Below are positions 25,020-34,872 of a stretch of 64,000 bases of DNA, piece after piece. The notes beneath the pieces are model-generated. The model was not told where the DNA came from, did not search any database, and saw only the letters and a list, made by a program, of their open reading frames with translations. Position numbers and translations under genes: made by a program. The stretch's first letter is position 1; each line of letters starts with the position of its first letter. The DNA comes from Nodosilinea sp. FACHB-141 (GTDB taxonomy: Bacteria; Cyanobacteriota; Cyanobacteriia; Phormidesmidales; Phormidesmidaceae): contig NZ_JACJPP010000007.1 in assembly GCF_014696135.1 (NCBI RefSeq), positions 806,001 through 870,000 of the forward strand. Direction: 5' to 3'.

Positions 25020-26990
25020 ATGCCCGTATCTACAACTGCATTGCAAGAGGTGCGACAGCGCGATCGCGCCTGCCTAGAAGCCCACAATCCCTACGAACGG
25101 CTCCAGGCTCTGCACGAAGTTTGGCCGATTGCGGCGGAGAAATACGGCGATACGGTAGCCCTCAACGACCCCCACTACAAGCCCGCCGCCACCCTCACCT
25201 ACCGTCAACTAGCTGAGGCCATTCGCACCTTCGCCAGCGGCTTGCAGGCCCTAGGGGTTGAAAACCGCGCCCATGTAGCCCTGTTTGCCGACAACAGCCA
25301 CCGCTGGTTCATTGCCGACCAGGGCATTATGACCGCTGGCGGCATGAACGCTGTGCGCAGCGCCACCGCCGAGAAAGAAGAACTGGCCTACATCGCCGAG
25401 CACAGCGAGAGCACGGTGCTGGTGGTAGAAACCTTGGCGCTGCTGAAGCGACTGCGCGATCGCATTGAAACCCTGCCCATTCCCCTGGTGATTTTGCTGT
25501 CGGACGAGGAACCGCCCGAGGGCGATCGCCTCAAAATTCTTAACTTCGCTCAGCTAATGGCCTTGGGGAGCAATCATCCTTACACCCCAGTCCCTATCAA
25601 GCCCGAAGATTTGGCCACGCTGATCTACACCTCCGGTACTACTGGCCAACCCAAGGGGGTGATGCTCAGCCACCGCAACCTGCTGCACCAGATCAACACC
25701 CTGGAGGCGGTGGTGCAGCCCAAACCGGGCGATCGCGTGGTGGGCATTTTGCCCTCCTGGCACAGCTTTGAGCGCACCGCTGAATACTTTTTGCTGTCGC
25801 GGGGCTGCACCCAGACCTACAGCAGCATTCGCCACCTCAAGGCCGACCTCAAGGCCACCAAACCTCAGTACATGGTGGGGGTGCCCCGCCTGTGGGAGTC
25901 GATTTACGAAGGGGCGCAAAAGCAGTTTCGTGAACAAAGCCCCGGCAAGCAAAAGCTGATCTTCACCTTTTTTGGCCTTAGCCAGCGCTACGTCGAAAAC
26001 CTCTGGCGCTACCAGGATATGAAAATCGACGAGCCTGGCCTGCCATCCCTGAAGCGACTGGGTTCAGGAATAGCCGCCCTGGCCCTGTGGCCCCTGCATC
26101 AGCTGGGCAAAAAGCTGGTCTACGGCAAAGTGCGCGAGGCGACCGGCGGTCAGGTGAAGCAGCTGATCAGCGGCGGCGGCTCTCTGGCTCGGCACATCGA
26201 CATTTTCTTTGAAATCATCGGCGTACCCCTGCTAGTGGGCTACGGCCTCACCGAAACGGCGCCGGTGCTCTCGGCCCGCCGCCCCTGGCGTAACCTTCGC
26301 GGGGCCGCAGGGCAACCCATTCCCTTTACCGAAATCAAGGTGGTGGATCCTGAAACCCGCCAAGATCTGCCCCAGGGTGACCAGGGGCTAGTGCTGGCGC
26401 GGGGACCGCAGATTATGGAGGGCTACTACCGTAACCCTGAGGCCACTCAAAAGGCCATCAACCCCGAGGGCTGGTTTGACACGGGCGACCTGGGCTGGAT
26501 CAGCCGCGATGGCAACGTGGTGCTCACCGGACGGGCCAAGGACACCATCGTGCTCACTAACGGCGAAAACATTGAGCCGCAGCCCATCGAAGACGCCTGC
26601 ATTCGCAGCAAATACATCGACCAGATTATGCTGGTGGGTCAAGATCAGCGATCGCTCGGTGCTCTGATCGTGCCTAACCTAGAGGCTTTGCAGGCCTGGG
26701 CGGCCACTCACTCGCTGTTCGTGGCGGTGCCGGGCGATGACACCCCCGCCTCCGCCGACTGCACCGCCATTACCCTCGACGATGAACGGGTGCAGAAGCT
26801 GTTTCGCGATGAGCTGGGTCGCGAGGCTAAAGATCGCCCTGGCTATCGCCCCGACGATCGCGTCGGCCCCTTCCGCCTGGTTCTCGAACCCTTCTCCGTC
26901 GACAACGGCTTGCTCACCCAAACCCTAAAAGTCCGCCGTCCCGTGGTTACGGCCCGGTATCGCGATATGATTGACGCGATGTTTGTGTAG
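25020..26990 (+). CDS. aas: Long-chain acyl-ACP/CoA synthetase (AMP-forming)
   Basis: Cyanobacterial enzymes of this type reactivate free fatty acids by adenylation and transfer to ACP, recycling membrane lipids. The 656-residue product has the P-loop LIYTSGTTGQPKGVMLSH near residue 200, VGYGLTETAPVLSARR near residue 408, and GWFDTGDLGWISRDGNVVLTG followed by LTNGENIEPQPIED near residue 510. ATG 25020 was chosen because the upstream 19 codons lack family character. The enzyme is long relative to CoA ligases, with the insertion typical of the cyanobacterial/plastid group. Monocistronic appearance. Confidence 0.93.
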   Translation: MPVSTTALQEVRQRDRACLEAHNPYERLQALHEVWPIAAEKYGDTVALNDPHYKPAATLTYRQLAEAIRTFASGLQALGVENRAHVALFADNSHRWFIADQGIMTAGGMNAVRSATAEKEELAYIAEHSESTVLVVETLALLKRLRDRIETLPIPLVILLSDEEPPEGDRLKILNFAQLMALGSNHPYTPVPIKPEDLATLIYTSGTTGQPKGVMLSHRNLLHQINTLEAVVQPKPGDRVVGILPSWHSFERTAEYFLLSRGCTQTYSSIRHLKADLKATKPQYMVGVPRLWESIYEGAQKQFREQSPGKQKLIFTFFGLSQRYVENLWRYQDMKIDEPGLPSLKRLGSGIAALALWPLHQLGKKLVYGKVREATGGQVKQLISGGGSLARHIDIFFEIIGVPLLVGYGLTETAPVLSARRPWRNLRGAAGQPIPFTEIKVVDPETRQDLPQGDQGLVLARGPQIMEGYYRNPEATQKAINPEGWFDTGDLGWISRDGNVVLTGRAKDTIVLTNGENIEPQPIEDACIRSKYIDQIMLVGQDQRSLGALIVPNLEALQAWAATHSLFVAVPGDDTPASADCTAITLDDERVQKLFRDELGREAKDRPGYRPDDRVGPFRLVLEPFSVDNGLLTQTLKVRRPVVTARYRDMIDAMFV

Positions 26991-27104
26991 CTGTCGGTGG
27001 TGTAAAGACTTCACCAACCTGCGGTTGTGCCACGCAGAATAGTCCGGCCATGCCTGCTGGTGGTCGTAGTCCGTATTGGTAATTTCTTTATTGCGTCAAA
27101 GATT

Positions 27105-27554
27105 ATGGATGAGAATCAAACGCTGCTGCTCAAGCGGGTGGTCAACATTAAAGCCATTGTGACTCCCCTGTGGAAAGAAGAAGCCCAAAAGCAGCTACAG
27201 GCCCAAATTAACCAGGTTGACGGTCGTCTGCAGCAGCTCGAAATGCAGGGCCAGCGCATGGTAGCTGAGTTGCAAAAACAGGCCGAAGGGCAGCCCACCA
27301 GCGGCACCATTCAGCAGCAGATGGGCAATATTCAGAATCAGCTCAACCAAGACAAGAGCAAGCTTCTCCAGCAAAAGAACCAGAGCCTACAGCAGCTCCA
27401 GGAAGTGCAGACCATAGCGGTCGATGCCGAAGTGGAGCAGGGCAAGGTCGAGAGTTTTTTCAATGTCTCGGTGGGCGACAATCTGGTGCGCAAGCTCCAG
27501 GTCGAAATTTTGATCAAGGACGGCGTGATTCAAGAGATTCGCGGCGAACTCTAG
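27105..27554 (+). CDS. YlqD family protein
   Basis: The 149-residue protein matches the YlqD family of cyanobacteria and Firmicutes, whose function is not settled. It starts MDENQTLLLKRVVNIKAIVTP, continues with a long Gln-rich coiled coil (residues about 28-105) and ends in a small beta domain (VGDNLVRKLQVEILIKDGVIQEIRGEL). ATG 27105 is the family start; the 26 codons before it in frame are not conserved-looking. A hairpin follows 24 bp after the stop. Confidence 0.8.
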   Translation: MDENQTLLLKRVVNIKAIVTPLWKEEAQKQLQAQINQVDGRLQQLEMQGQRMVAELQKQAEGQPTSGTIQQQMGNIQNQLNQDKSKLLQQKNQSLQQLQEVQTIAVDAEVEQGKVESFFNVSVGDNLVRKLQVEILIKDGVIQEIRGEL

Positions 27555-27577
27555 TCTAGGCGCGTTTTAGCTCGCCC

Positions 27578-27606
27578 CCGTTTGAACGTTTTAAACGCTC
27601 GAACGG
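27578..27606 (+). terminator. Hairpin after ylqD-like gene
   Basis: CCGTTTGAACG pairs with CGCTCGAACGG (one wobble, one mismatch) around TTTTAAA. It has no clear T-run and sits between the ylqD-like gene and the pyruvate dehydrogenase E2 gene. Confidence 0.45.
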
Positions 27607-27683
27607 TTCAGCCTTGGGGATAGAATAAATCCTTGGCATCTCTGCTGCTCTGTCGTTTTAACTCTGTTTCGGAAGTCACCTCC

Positions 27684-29006
27684 ATGATTCGCGAAGTCTT
27701 TATGCCTGCCCTCAGCTCAACTATGACCGAAGGCAAGATTGTGTCTTGGGTCAAAGCCCCCGGCGATAGGGTGGAAAAAGGCGAAACGGTGGTGATTGTC
27801 GAGTCCGACAAGGCCGACATGGATGTGGAGTCGTTCCACGAAGGGATCTTGGCCGCCATTGTGGTGGAAGCAGGCGGCACAGCCCCAGTGGGTGAGGCGA
27901 TCGCCCTGTTGGCCGAAACCGAAGCCGAAGTTGAAACCGCTAAACAGCAGGCCGCTGCTAAATCCGGTACCGCCGGAGGTGACTCTGCCCCCAATCCTGA
28001 AGCTGCTGCCCCGGTGGCCGTGGTTGAAGCTCCGGCCCCTGCTGCCCAAAATGGAGCGTCCTCCGGCCGTAGCGGTCGAGTGGTTATTTCTCCCCGCGCT
28101 CGCAAGCTGGCCAAAGACCTCAAGGTAGACCTCACTAGCCTCCAGGGCAGCGGCCCCCACGGTCGCATTGTGGCCCAAGATGTAGAGCTAGCAGCGGGTA
28201 AAAATCCTACTGTCACCGGTCCGGTGGCAACGCCTCTAGCAGCGGTGGTGCCGCCGGTGTCTGTGGCTCCCGCTGCCGCCCCTATGACTCCCGCCGCTGC
28301 TCCAGCGGCTCCAACTCCCAGTGCGGCACCTCTAGGCCAGGTCGTGCCCTTCAACACCCTGCAGCAGGCCGTCATTCGCAACATGGTGGCCAGTCTGGCG
28401 GTGCCCACCTTCCACGTAGGCTACACCATCACCACCGACAGTTTGGATGCCCTCTACAAGCAAATCAAGTCTAAGGGGGTGACCATGACTGCGCTGCTGG
28501 CCAAGGCCGTAGCTGTCACCCTCCAAAAGCACCCCCTACTCAACGCCGGCTTTACCGACCAGGGCGTGCAGTACCACTCAGGCATCAATATCGCTGTGGC
28601 GGTGGCGATGGAAGGGGGCGGCCTGATTACCCCGGTGCTGAAGAATGCCGACCAGTACGATATCTATTCGTTGTCGCGCACCTGGGCCGACCTGGTGGCG
28701 CGATCGCGCTCCAAGCAACTTCAGCCCGATGAGTACACCTCTGGCACCTTCACCCTGTCGAACCTGGGCATGTTTGGAGTCGATCGCTTCGACGCGATTT
28801 TGCCGCCAGGGCAAGGATCGATTCTGGCGATCGGGGCCTCTCGCCCCACGGTGGTCGCCACCCCGGAGGGCTTGATGGGTGTCAAGCGCCAGATGCAGGT
28901 CAACATCACCTGCGATCACCGCGTCATCTATGGGGCAGATGCTGCCGCTTTCCTCAAGGATCTGGCCAACGTGATTGAAAACAATCCCCAGTCCTTAACC
29001 CTGTAG
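27684..29006 (+). CDS. pdhC: Pyruvate dehydrogenase E2 (dihydrolipoamide acetyltransferase)
   Basis: E2 forms the core of the pyruvate dehydrogenase complex and transfers acetyl groups to CoA. The 440-residue protein has one lipoyl domain with lipoyl-Lys43 in VESDKADMDVES, an Ala/Pro-rich linker and an E3-binding domain (ISPRARKLAKDLKVDLTSLQGSG). A second Ala/Pro linker leads to the catalytic domain ending ITCDHRVIYGADAAAFLKDL, whose His is catalytic. The DHRVIYGAD form is usual in cyanobacteria and plastids. ATG 27684 begins MIREVFMPALSSTMTEG, the standard start. An amidase gene follows after 2 bp. Confidence 0.96.
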   Translation: MIREVFMPALSSTMTEGKIVSWVKAPGDRVEKGETVVIVESDKADMDVESFHEGILAAIVVEAGGTAPVGEAIALLAETEAEVETAKQQAAAKSGTAGGDSAPNPEAAAPVAVVEAPAPAAQNGASSGRSGRVVISPRARKLAKDLKVDLTSLQGSGPHGRIVAQDVELAAGKNPTVTGPVATPLAAVVPPVSVAPAAAPMTPAAAPAAPTPSAAPLGQVVPFNTLQQAVIRNMVASLAVPTFHVGYTITTDSLDALYKQIKSKGVTMTALLAKAVAVTLQKHPLLNAGFTDQGVQYHSGINIAVAVAMEGGGLITPVLKNADQYDIYSLSRTWADLVARSRSKQLQPDEYTSGTFTLSNLGMFGVDRFDAILPPGQGSILAIGASRPTVVATPEGLMGVKRQMQVNITCDHRVIYGADAAAFLKDLANVIENNPQSLTL

Positions 29007-29008
29007 CT

Positions 29009-30460
29009 ATGAATTCAGTCGATCTTGCCTTCTTGCCCGCCCTCGAACAAGCTCGGCTGATTCGCAATAAAGACATCTCGCCCCTAGAGCTAGCGGAAAT
29101 TTATCTGGAGCGCATCGAGCGGCTCAACCCGGCCCTGGGGGCCTATGTGACGGTGATGGCAGAACAGGCCCTAGCCGATGCCAGGGCTAAAACCGAGCAC
29201 TTGGTGAGCAATCCTGAAGGTTTGCCGCCGTTGTTTGGAGTAACGGTCTCTGTCAAAGATCTGAACCCAGTGGAGGGGGTGGCCTGCGCCTATGGGCTCA
29301 AGGCCGCCTGCAATCTCATTGCCCCCGAAGACGACTACATCGTCGGCAAGCTGCGCCAGGCGGGGATGATTATTCTGGGCAAAACCGCCACCTCCCAGCT
29401 TGGTTCGCTGCCCTACACTGAGCCACCAGGCTTTCTACCTGCCCGCAACCCGTGGAATTTGAACTACACGCCAGGGGGCTCCAGCGGCGGGGCGGCAGCG
29501 GCCTTGGCGGCAGGGCTGTGCGCAATTTCCCAGGGCTCGGATGGTGGCGGTTCGCTGCGCGGCCCGGCCTTTTGCTGCGGCCTAGTGGGCATGAAGGCTT
29601 CTCGGGGACGAATCAGCTTTTCACCCATAGGAGAGCGGCTTAACGGGCTGGCGGTTAATGGCCCCCTGGGACGTACCGTGGCTGACACAGCCGCTCTGTT
29701 GGATGTGCTCAGCGGTTACGAAGTGGGTGACCCCTACTGGCTACCCGATCCAGAGCCGTCGTTCTTGGCTGGGCTGGATGCGCCGCCCAAACCGCTGCGA
29801 ATCGGTTACGCTACCCGGCTTGACCCCATTGGTGAGGTTGACCCTGTCTGCCGCCAGGCCATCTACGAAACCGTGCAGCAGGTCGAAGATCTGGGTCACA
29901 GGGCTGAAGAGGTGATTTTTCCCAACCTGGCAGACTTGATCGAGCCCTTTGTGGTGGTGTGGCAATCGGTGTTGACCGAGGTGGGCGTGCCCTGGGTAGT
30001 CATGGAAAAGATGAATCGCTGGCTCTACTGGCGGGCCTGGCGAATTAACAGCGGCGCCTATCTGCGATCGGTGACCAAGCTCCAGCAAGTGGCTCGCCAG
30101 GTCGTGAGATTTTGTCAGCCCTACGATGTATTGATTTTGCCGGTGTTTATGCACCCCACGATCAAAGTTGGTGAGTGGAAGGGGCTGCGATCGCCCAAAG
30201 TGCTTGAAAATGTCATCAACTGGGTCGCCCCCTGTCCACCCTTTAACGCCAGCGGCCAGCCCGCCCTGGCTATTCCCCGAGGCTTTGGTCCCAACGGATT
30301 GCCCCTCGGCGTGCAGCTGGTAGGTCGCCCTGCTGACGAAGCCACTTTGCTTGCTCTGGCCGCGCAGCTTGAACAGGTTAGCCCTTGGAGCAACCAGCGG
30401 CCTGCGTTTGCCACAGAAATTGGCGGCTCCGAACCCAGAGATGCCGCCCCGATCGCGTAG
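29009..30460 (+). CDS. Amidase signature enzyme
   Basis: This amide hydrolase of the GatA/AS family has 483 residues. The Ser-cisSer-Lys triad is visible as Lys83 in SVKDL, the Ser pair 158-159 in PGGSSGGAAAA and nucleophile Ser182 in GGGSLRGPAF. It lacks obvious features tying it to GatCAB and may act on small amides. It starts 2 bp after the pyruvate dehydrogenase E2 stop codon, so the two are translated from one message; a metabolic connection is not evident. Confidence 0.88.
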   Translation: MNSVDLAFLPALEQARLIRNKDISPLELAEIYLERIERLNPALGAYVTVMAEQALADARAKTEHLVSNPEGLPPLFGVTVSVKDLNPVEGVACAYGLKAACNLIAPEDDYIVGKLRQAGMIILGKTATSQLGSLPYTEPPGFLPARNPWNLNYTPGGSSGGAAAALAAGLCAISQGSDGGGSLRGPAFCCGLVGMKASRGRISFSPIGERLNGLAVNGPLGRTVADTAALLDVLSGYEVGDPYWLPDPEPSFLAGLDAPPKPLRIGYATRLDPIGEVDPVCRQAIYETVQQVEDLGHRAEEVIFPNLADLIEPFVVVWQSVLTEVGVPWVVMEKMNRWLYWRAWRINSGAYLRSVTKLQQVARQVVRFCQPYDVLILPVFMHPTIKVGEWKGLRSPKVLENVINWVAPCPPFNASGQPALAIPRGFGPNGLPLGVQLVGRPADEATLLALAAQLEQVSPWSNQRPAFATEIGGSEPRDAAPIA

Positions 30461-30744
30461 AAGTAAGATTTTACGGTCACTGTTGTTGCGGTCACTGGCT
30501 GGGGCTAACGCCAAGCCAGGTTAATTCGCAGTGCTCTCGCTGTTAAGATGAATAGAGTGAGAACCTGTTTCAATTCAAAATGAATTTCACGTCAATTGTC
30601 CTCGTCTGAAATGAGCGCTCGGCAATCCCCTTTGAAGCGGTCATCGACTCAATTCGCCGATAAGGCGGTTAGCCGTTTCAGCGATTGAGCGGGCACCATA
30701 GCTGTATTTTTCCCTGTTTGGGTAGTATCCCCGGGTAGCTTTTT

Positions 30745-32670
30745 ATGGAATACGATTCCCTCCAGGACAGGCAGCGATACGATACGTTTCTGGTTGAAAA
30801 AACGGTTCACAAGGGCGTCCTTGTCGCCGCTCTGGTCATTGGATTGGCCATCGTTGTGGGGAGTGCTCTGGGCCTAAGGCTGGTGATGCTGCCGGAGCAG
30901 CTGACCTGGGGAGGCTGGTTAACGATTGGAGTGACGCTGGGCGCTTTTTTGCTCAACGCTCTGACCACCCTGCCGGCTGATGCGATTTTCCTAGCGGCTC
31001 TGGCCATTCTGTTGCTGACCGGTGTGCTCGATACGGCTACTGCCCTGGCTGGGTTTAGCAACCCCGGCATGATGACGGTGGGCGTGCTGTACATCGTTGT
31101 TGCTGGGCTGCAGCAAACCGGCGGGTTAGACATAATTTCTCGCGCGGTGTTGGGCCTACCCAAGGGGCAAACTACAGCGCTACTGCGGCTAATTCTGCCA
31201 GTGCTGGGCATGAGCGCCTTTCTCAACAACACGCCGGTTGTGGCGATGTTTATCCCGGTGGTTAGCGACTGGTGCCGCAAGCTGCGCATTAGCCCCTCCA
31301 AGCTGATGATTCCGCTCAGCTATGCAGCGATTATGGGAGGCATGTGCACGCTGATTGGTACCAGCACCAACTTGGTGGTCAACGGGCTGCTAGTGTCTGA
31401 AACTGATTACCCAGGGCTAAAGCTGTTTGATCTGGTGCCGGTGGGGGTGCCTTGTGCGATCGCCGGTACTCTCATGCTAGTTTTGGCCCAGCGCTGGCTG
31501 CTGCCCCAGCGCAAGCCCGCCATTACCGACACTGATGACCCGCGAGAGTACACCGTCGAAATGGTGGTCGAAAACCACAGTCCCCTGGCGGGTAAAACCG
31601 TCGAACAGGCTGGGTTACGCCATCTGCCGGGGCTATATCTAACTGAAATTCAGCGGGCAGGGCGGCTGTTAACTGCCATCGGTCCCCAGGAGATGCTGCA
31701 AGAGCAAGATCAATTGGTGTTTGTGGGCATGGTCGACTCGATTGTTGACCTCAACCAAATTCGGGGATTGCAGCCTGCCACTGACCAGGTGTTTAAGCTC
31801 GATACCCCTCGCACTGAGCGTACCCTGGTGGAAGCGGTGGTGTCGAACACCTGTCCGCTGGTGGGCATCACCATTCGCCAGGGCAAGTTTCGCAGCCGCT
31901 ACGGGGCGGTGGTGCTGGCAGTGGGCCGCAATGGTGAGCGCTTGTCGGGCAAAATCGGCGATATTCGGCTTCAAACAGGTGACACCTTACTATTAGAAGC
32001 CAATCCCTCGTTTTTAGAGGAGCGTCGGGCTTCCCGTGATTTTTACCTGGTTAGCGAGGTGCCCAACTCCGACCCGCTACGCCACGATCGCGCCCCCGTG
32101 GCCCTGGTCATCTTAGTGCTTATGGTGGCCCTAGCCACCTTTGGCTGGATGGAGATGCTCAATGCCGCTACCTTAGCTGCCCTACTGATTATCATCACCG
32201 GCTGCTGCTCATTTCAGCAGGGCTTGCGCGCCATTGACTGGTCGGTGCTGCTGGTGGTAGCCGCCGCCCTGGGTCTGGGCAAGGCCTTGGAGGTCACAGG
32301 AGCCGCCGCCGTGCTGGCGAACGGGGTACTGGGCCTGGCTGGCGATAACCCCTGGGTGGCCCTAGCGATTGTCTACGGCGTAACCACCGTCCTCACCGAG
32401 GTGATTACTAACAACGCGGCGGCGGCGGTGGTGTTTCCCATTGCGCTGTCGCTGTCCCAAAGTTTGGGGGTAAGCTTCATTCCCTTTGTGGTGGCGCTGA
32501 TGATTGCTGCTTCGGCCAGCTTTAGCACCCCGATTGGTTATCAAACCAACCTCATGGTCTACGGCCCCGGTGGCTATAAATTTACCGATTTCCTGCGGGT
32601 GGGCATTCCCTTTAACCTGGCCTTTTGGGTGCTAACAGTGCTCATTGCTCCGCGGGTGTACCCGTTCTAG
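30745..32670 (+). CDS. SLC13-type anion permease with TrkA-C domains
   Basis: This inner-membrane transporter has 641 residues and the split SLC13/ArsB-like arrangement. About five to six helices carry the SAFLNNTPVVAMFIPV and GTSTNLVVNGLL signatures. Two cytoplasmic TrkA-C (RCK-C) domains follow at about residues 250-430 (NHSPLAGKTVEQAG... and NTCPLVGITIRQG...). A second membrane half then shows ITNNAAAAVVFPIAL and the Na+/substrate loop STPIGYQTNLMVYGPGGY. Homologues include sulfate and dicarboxylate transporters; the substrate is not determined here. An AT-rich leader precedes ATG 30745 after a 284-bp gap in which no gene was seen. Confidence 0.9.
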   Translation: MEYDSLQDRQRYDTFLVEKTVHKGVLVAALVIGLAIVVGSALGLRLVMLPEQLTWGGWLTIGVTLGAFLLNALTTLPADAIFLAALAILLLTGVLDTATALAGFSNPGMMTVGVLYIVVAGLQQTGGLDIISRAVLGLPKGQTTALLRLILPVLGMSAFLNNTPVVAMFIPVVSDWCRKLRISPSKLMIPLSYAAIMGGMCTLIGTSTNLVVNGLLVSETDYPGLKLFDLVPVGVPCAIAGTLMLVLAQRWLLPQRKPAITDTDDPREYTVEMVVENHSPLAGKTVEQAGLRHLPGLYLTEIQRAGRLLTAIGPQEMLQEQDQLVFVGMVDSIVDLNQIRGLQPATDQVFKLDTPRTERTLVEAVVSNTCPLVGITIRQGKFRSRYGAVVLAVGRNGERLSGKIGDIRLQTGDTLLLEANPSFLEERRASRDFYLVSEVPNSDPLRHDRAPVALVILVLMVALATFGWMEMLNAATLAALLIIITGCCSFQQGLRAIDWSVLLVVAAALGLGKALEVTGAAAVLANGVLGLAGDNPWVALAIVYGVTTVLTEVITNNAAAAVVFPIALSLSQSLGVSFIPFVVALMIAASASFSTPIGYQTNLMVYGPGGYKFTDFLRVGIPFNLAFWVLTVLIAPRVYPF

Positions 32671-32723
32671 CTTTAAAAATAAACTAGGGCCACGATCGCG
32701 CCAAGCTGGCTAGATCTGGCCCT
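32668..32723 (-). terminator. Hairpin between SLC13 and comFB genes
   Basis: AGGGCCA (32686-32692) is complementary to TGGCCCT (32717-32723), with a small inner GCC/GGC stem. On the minus strand it is followed by a T-rich stretch (TTTATTTTTAAAG), so it should end the comFB transcript and may act in both directions. Confidence 0.5.
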
Positions 32724-32769
32724 GGTAAAAACTGGGAAGTAAGCTGAGGCCACTGCCCTGGATGCCGTG

Positions 32770-33315
32770 CTATGCCTTGGGTGCCGGCTCAAACTTGTGG
32801 GCGTGGTCTTGCAGCAGCGAGCTGACTTGGCTGAGCACGTTGTCGCCAGTTTTCTTCTGAATGATTTGGCGCTCGGGGTAAAAGTCGGGCTTGTCGAGGT
32901 TGCGGGAGATGGCCTGTTGCACCTGGTCGGCAATTAGGGCAGACAGCTCACCTCGGGCATTTTCGCGCTGAAAGTTGGCGCCTTCTTCGGTGGTGGCGTA
33001 GAGGGGCGGCAGCCGGTTGAGGGCGTAGGCGGCAATATCGCCTAAATCAAGGGTTTTGTCAGAGGTAGACTCGATCTCAGCCACTCGCGAAATCGCCTCG
33101 GTCAGCACCAGTTCTTCCATCACATTGATGAACTGCTTGCGGGGCACAGCCACTACTTCGCCGGTGAGCAGAGCTCCCATTAGGCGATCGAGAGCCATAT
33201 ATTCTTCAATCGAAAGCTCGGCAGCGGTGTCGCAAATGCGACCTACTTCGGCCTCCATGGCGGGGGTAAGGTAGCCGTCTTGTAGGGCTTGTTCAACAAT
33301 TTTTTCGATAGTCAT
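32770..33315 (-). CDS. comFB: ComFB family protein (cyclic dinucleotide receptor type)
   Basis: ComFB-domain proteins of cyanobacteria bind cyclic dinucleotides and affect competence, pili or cell size (recent family knowledge). The 181-residue product has an N-terminal helical region (residues 1-60), the central ComFB motif (LGDIAAYALNRLPPLYATTEEGANFQREN near residue 92-120) and a C-terminal variable tail. The ALNRLPPLYATT block is the diagnostic element. It is downstream of hfq on the same strand with a 161-bp gap. The window also contains a probable c-di-GMP cyclase and phosphodiesterase. Confidence 0.88.
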   Translation of the reverse strand: MTIEKIVEQALQDGYLTPAMEAEVGRICDTAAELSIEEYMALDRLMGALLTGEVVAVPRKQFINVMEELVLTEAISRVAEIESTSDKTLDLGDIAAYALNRLPPLYATTEEGANFQRENARGELSALIADQVQQAISRNLDKPDFYPERQIIQKKTGDNVLSQVSSLLQDHAHKFEPAPKA

Positions 33316-33476
33316 TTGGCCAAAAGCTCCATGAAACTGGCGGATTAACGGCTTTTACTGGAAATCAGGGGACTGGAATATCAACAGGGGTAGGCATCCA
33401 CCTGGGGTTAGTTTTCCCCAATCAATTCGGCAGACCACAGGAACATGTGAAGACTGCTTGGGGGCACAGCGACGAA

Positions 33477-33689
33477 TTAAGAATATTTTAGGAAGCCAAT
33501 GGCCTGCTTCCAAATTTGGTGCTTGCTCTGGTCTTCGGTTTGTATGCAGATGCACTGGGGGTCTTGCCATACGACCCGACCAGTAATAACGTCGCCGGTG
33601 ATGAGCTTGACCTCAATCGGGGCGTTATCGCGAATTAGATTTTGAACCTGTCGCACGCTCGGCAACCCGGTGGCAAATTCTTGAGACAT
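33477..33689 (-). CDS. hfq: Cyanobacterial Hfq
   Basis: Cyanobacterial Hfq is an Sm-fold protein that binds RNA poorly and in Synechocystis supports type IV pilus function through PilB1 (known). The 70-residue product shows the typical start TGLPSVRQVQNLIRD and Sm1-like core EVKLITGDVITGRVVWQD, then a divergent Sm2 half. Length is normal. It is divergent from dapF, the usual cyanobacterial neighbour, which supports the assignment. Confidence 0.92.
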   Translation of the reverse strand: MSQEFATGLPSVRQVQNLIRDNAPIEVKLITGDVITGRVVWQDPQCICIQTEDQSKHQIWKQAIGFLKYS

Positions 33690-33968
33690 GGTACTAGGCC
33701 ACTGAACTTATGCTGGTCTTACGGTACCCCGTTTAGCAGGGCTAGGTTACAAGGCGAGGGAATTTGTTAAGGAAAGTGAGGCAACCAGAAAGGTCGGGAA
33801 GGTGAGGGGCATGGGAAAGATCGGTGCCGCCTCAATCTCAATCCGGGCTATTCCGAATCCAAATTTTTTCTATCTCCCTTAGCTTCCCTAACTCCCCCAT
33901 CCCTTCTACCTCCTCATTTCCCCACTTTGGTCGATAATTAAATTTCACTCATTCAGCAGCGGCGCGTT
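33690..33968. other. Divergent hfq-dapF spacer with C/T-rich tract
   Basis: The 279-bp spacer has a GA-rich stretch near 33770-33830 and a C/T-rich stretch near 33860-33925 (CTCCCTTAGCTTCCC... units), the same low-complexity family seen at other sites. No gene is visible. Confidence 0.45.
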
Positions 33969-34817
33969 ATGGAATTCAGCAAGTACCACGGCCTGGGCAA
34001 CGACTTTGTTTTGGTGGATAACCGTCACCAGGTGGAGCCTGTGATTAGCCCGGAGATGGCGGTGCAGTGGTGCGATCGCCATTTTGGTATTGGCGCTGAC
34101 GGGGTGATCTTTGCGCTGCCGGGGCAGGGGGACACCGATTACACCATGCGCATCTATAACTCCGACGGCTCAGAGCCGGAGATGTGCGGCAACGGCATTC
34201 GTTGTATGGCCAAGTTTTTAGAGACCCTAGAAGCTGCTGATGGCAAAGCGCCCCAGGCTCCCCACACCTACCGGATTCACACCTTGGCGGGGCTGATTTC
34301 GCCCACCCTGCAGCCGGATGGCCAGGTGACGGTGGATATGGGGCCGCCCTACCTGCTGGCGAGGGAGATTCCGACGACCCTGGCGGCGGCTGAGCAGAAG
34401 GTGGTCGCTGTACCGCTGACGGTAGCGGAGCAAACCTGGGACGTGACCTGCGTCAGTATGGGCAACCCCCACTGCATTACGTTTGTGGAGGATGTGGAGG
34501 CGATCGCGCTAGAAAATCTTGGCCCTCAGTTCGAGCACCACAGCGTGTTTCCTCAGCGCATCAATACCGAGTTCATTCAAGTCGTGCGGCCCGACTATCT
34601 CAAAATGCGAGTGTGGGAGCGGGGGGCAGGCATTACCCTGGCCTGTGGCACTGGGGCCTGCGCCTCTCTGGTGGCGGGGGTGCTGAATGGGGTGTGCGAT
34701 CGCGCCGCCACGGTCGAACTCCCCGGTGGACCCCTCTACATCGAGTGGTCAGCCGCCGACAATCGCGTTTACATGACTGGCCCTGCGGAGTTGGCCTTTA
34801 CGGGCACCAGAGCTTAG
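33969..34817 (+). CDS. dapF: Diaminopimelate epimerase
   Basis: DapF converts LL- to meso-diaminopimelate for lysine and peptidoglycan. The 282-residue protein has both catalytic cysteines: Cys73 in [11 protein letters not shown] and Cys226 in [10 protein letters not shown]. Other hallmarks are the start [18 protein letters not shown] and [11 protein letters not shown]. Length is normal. It is a single gene, divergent from hfq. Confidence 0.97.
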   Translation: MEFSKYHGLGNDFVLVDNRHQVEPVISPEMAVQWCDRHFGIGADGVIFALPGQGDTDYTMRIYNSDGSEPEMCGNGIRCMAKFLETLEAADGKAPQAPHTYRIHTLAGLISPTLQPDGQVTVDMGPPYLLAREIPTTLAAAEQKVVAVPLTVAEQTWDVTCVSMGNPHCITFVEDVEAIALENLGPQFEHHSVFPQRINTEFIQVVRPDYLKMRVWERGAGITLACGTGACASLVAGVLNGVCDRAATVELPGGPLYIEWSAADNRVYMTGPAELAFTGTRA

Positions 34818-34872
34818 GGCGCTGGTGGCTGAGTCGTGCGGATGGGGCGGTGACGCAGAGGGTCGACCCTAC

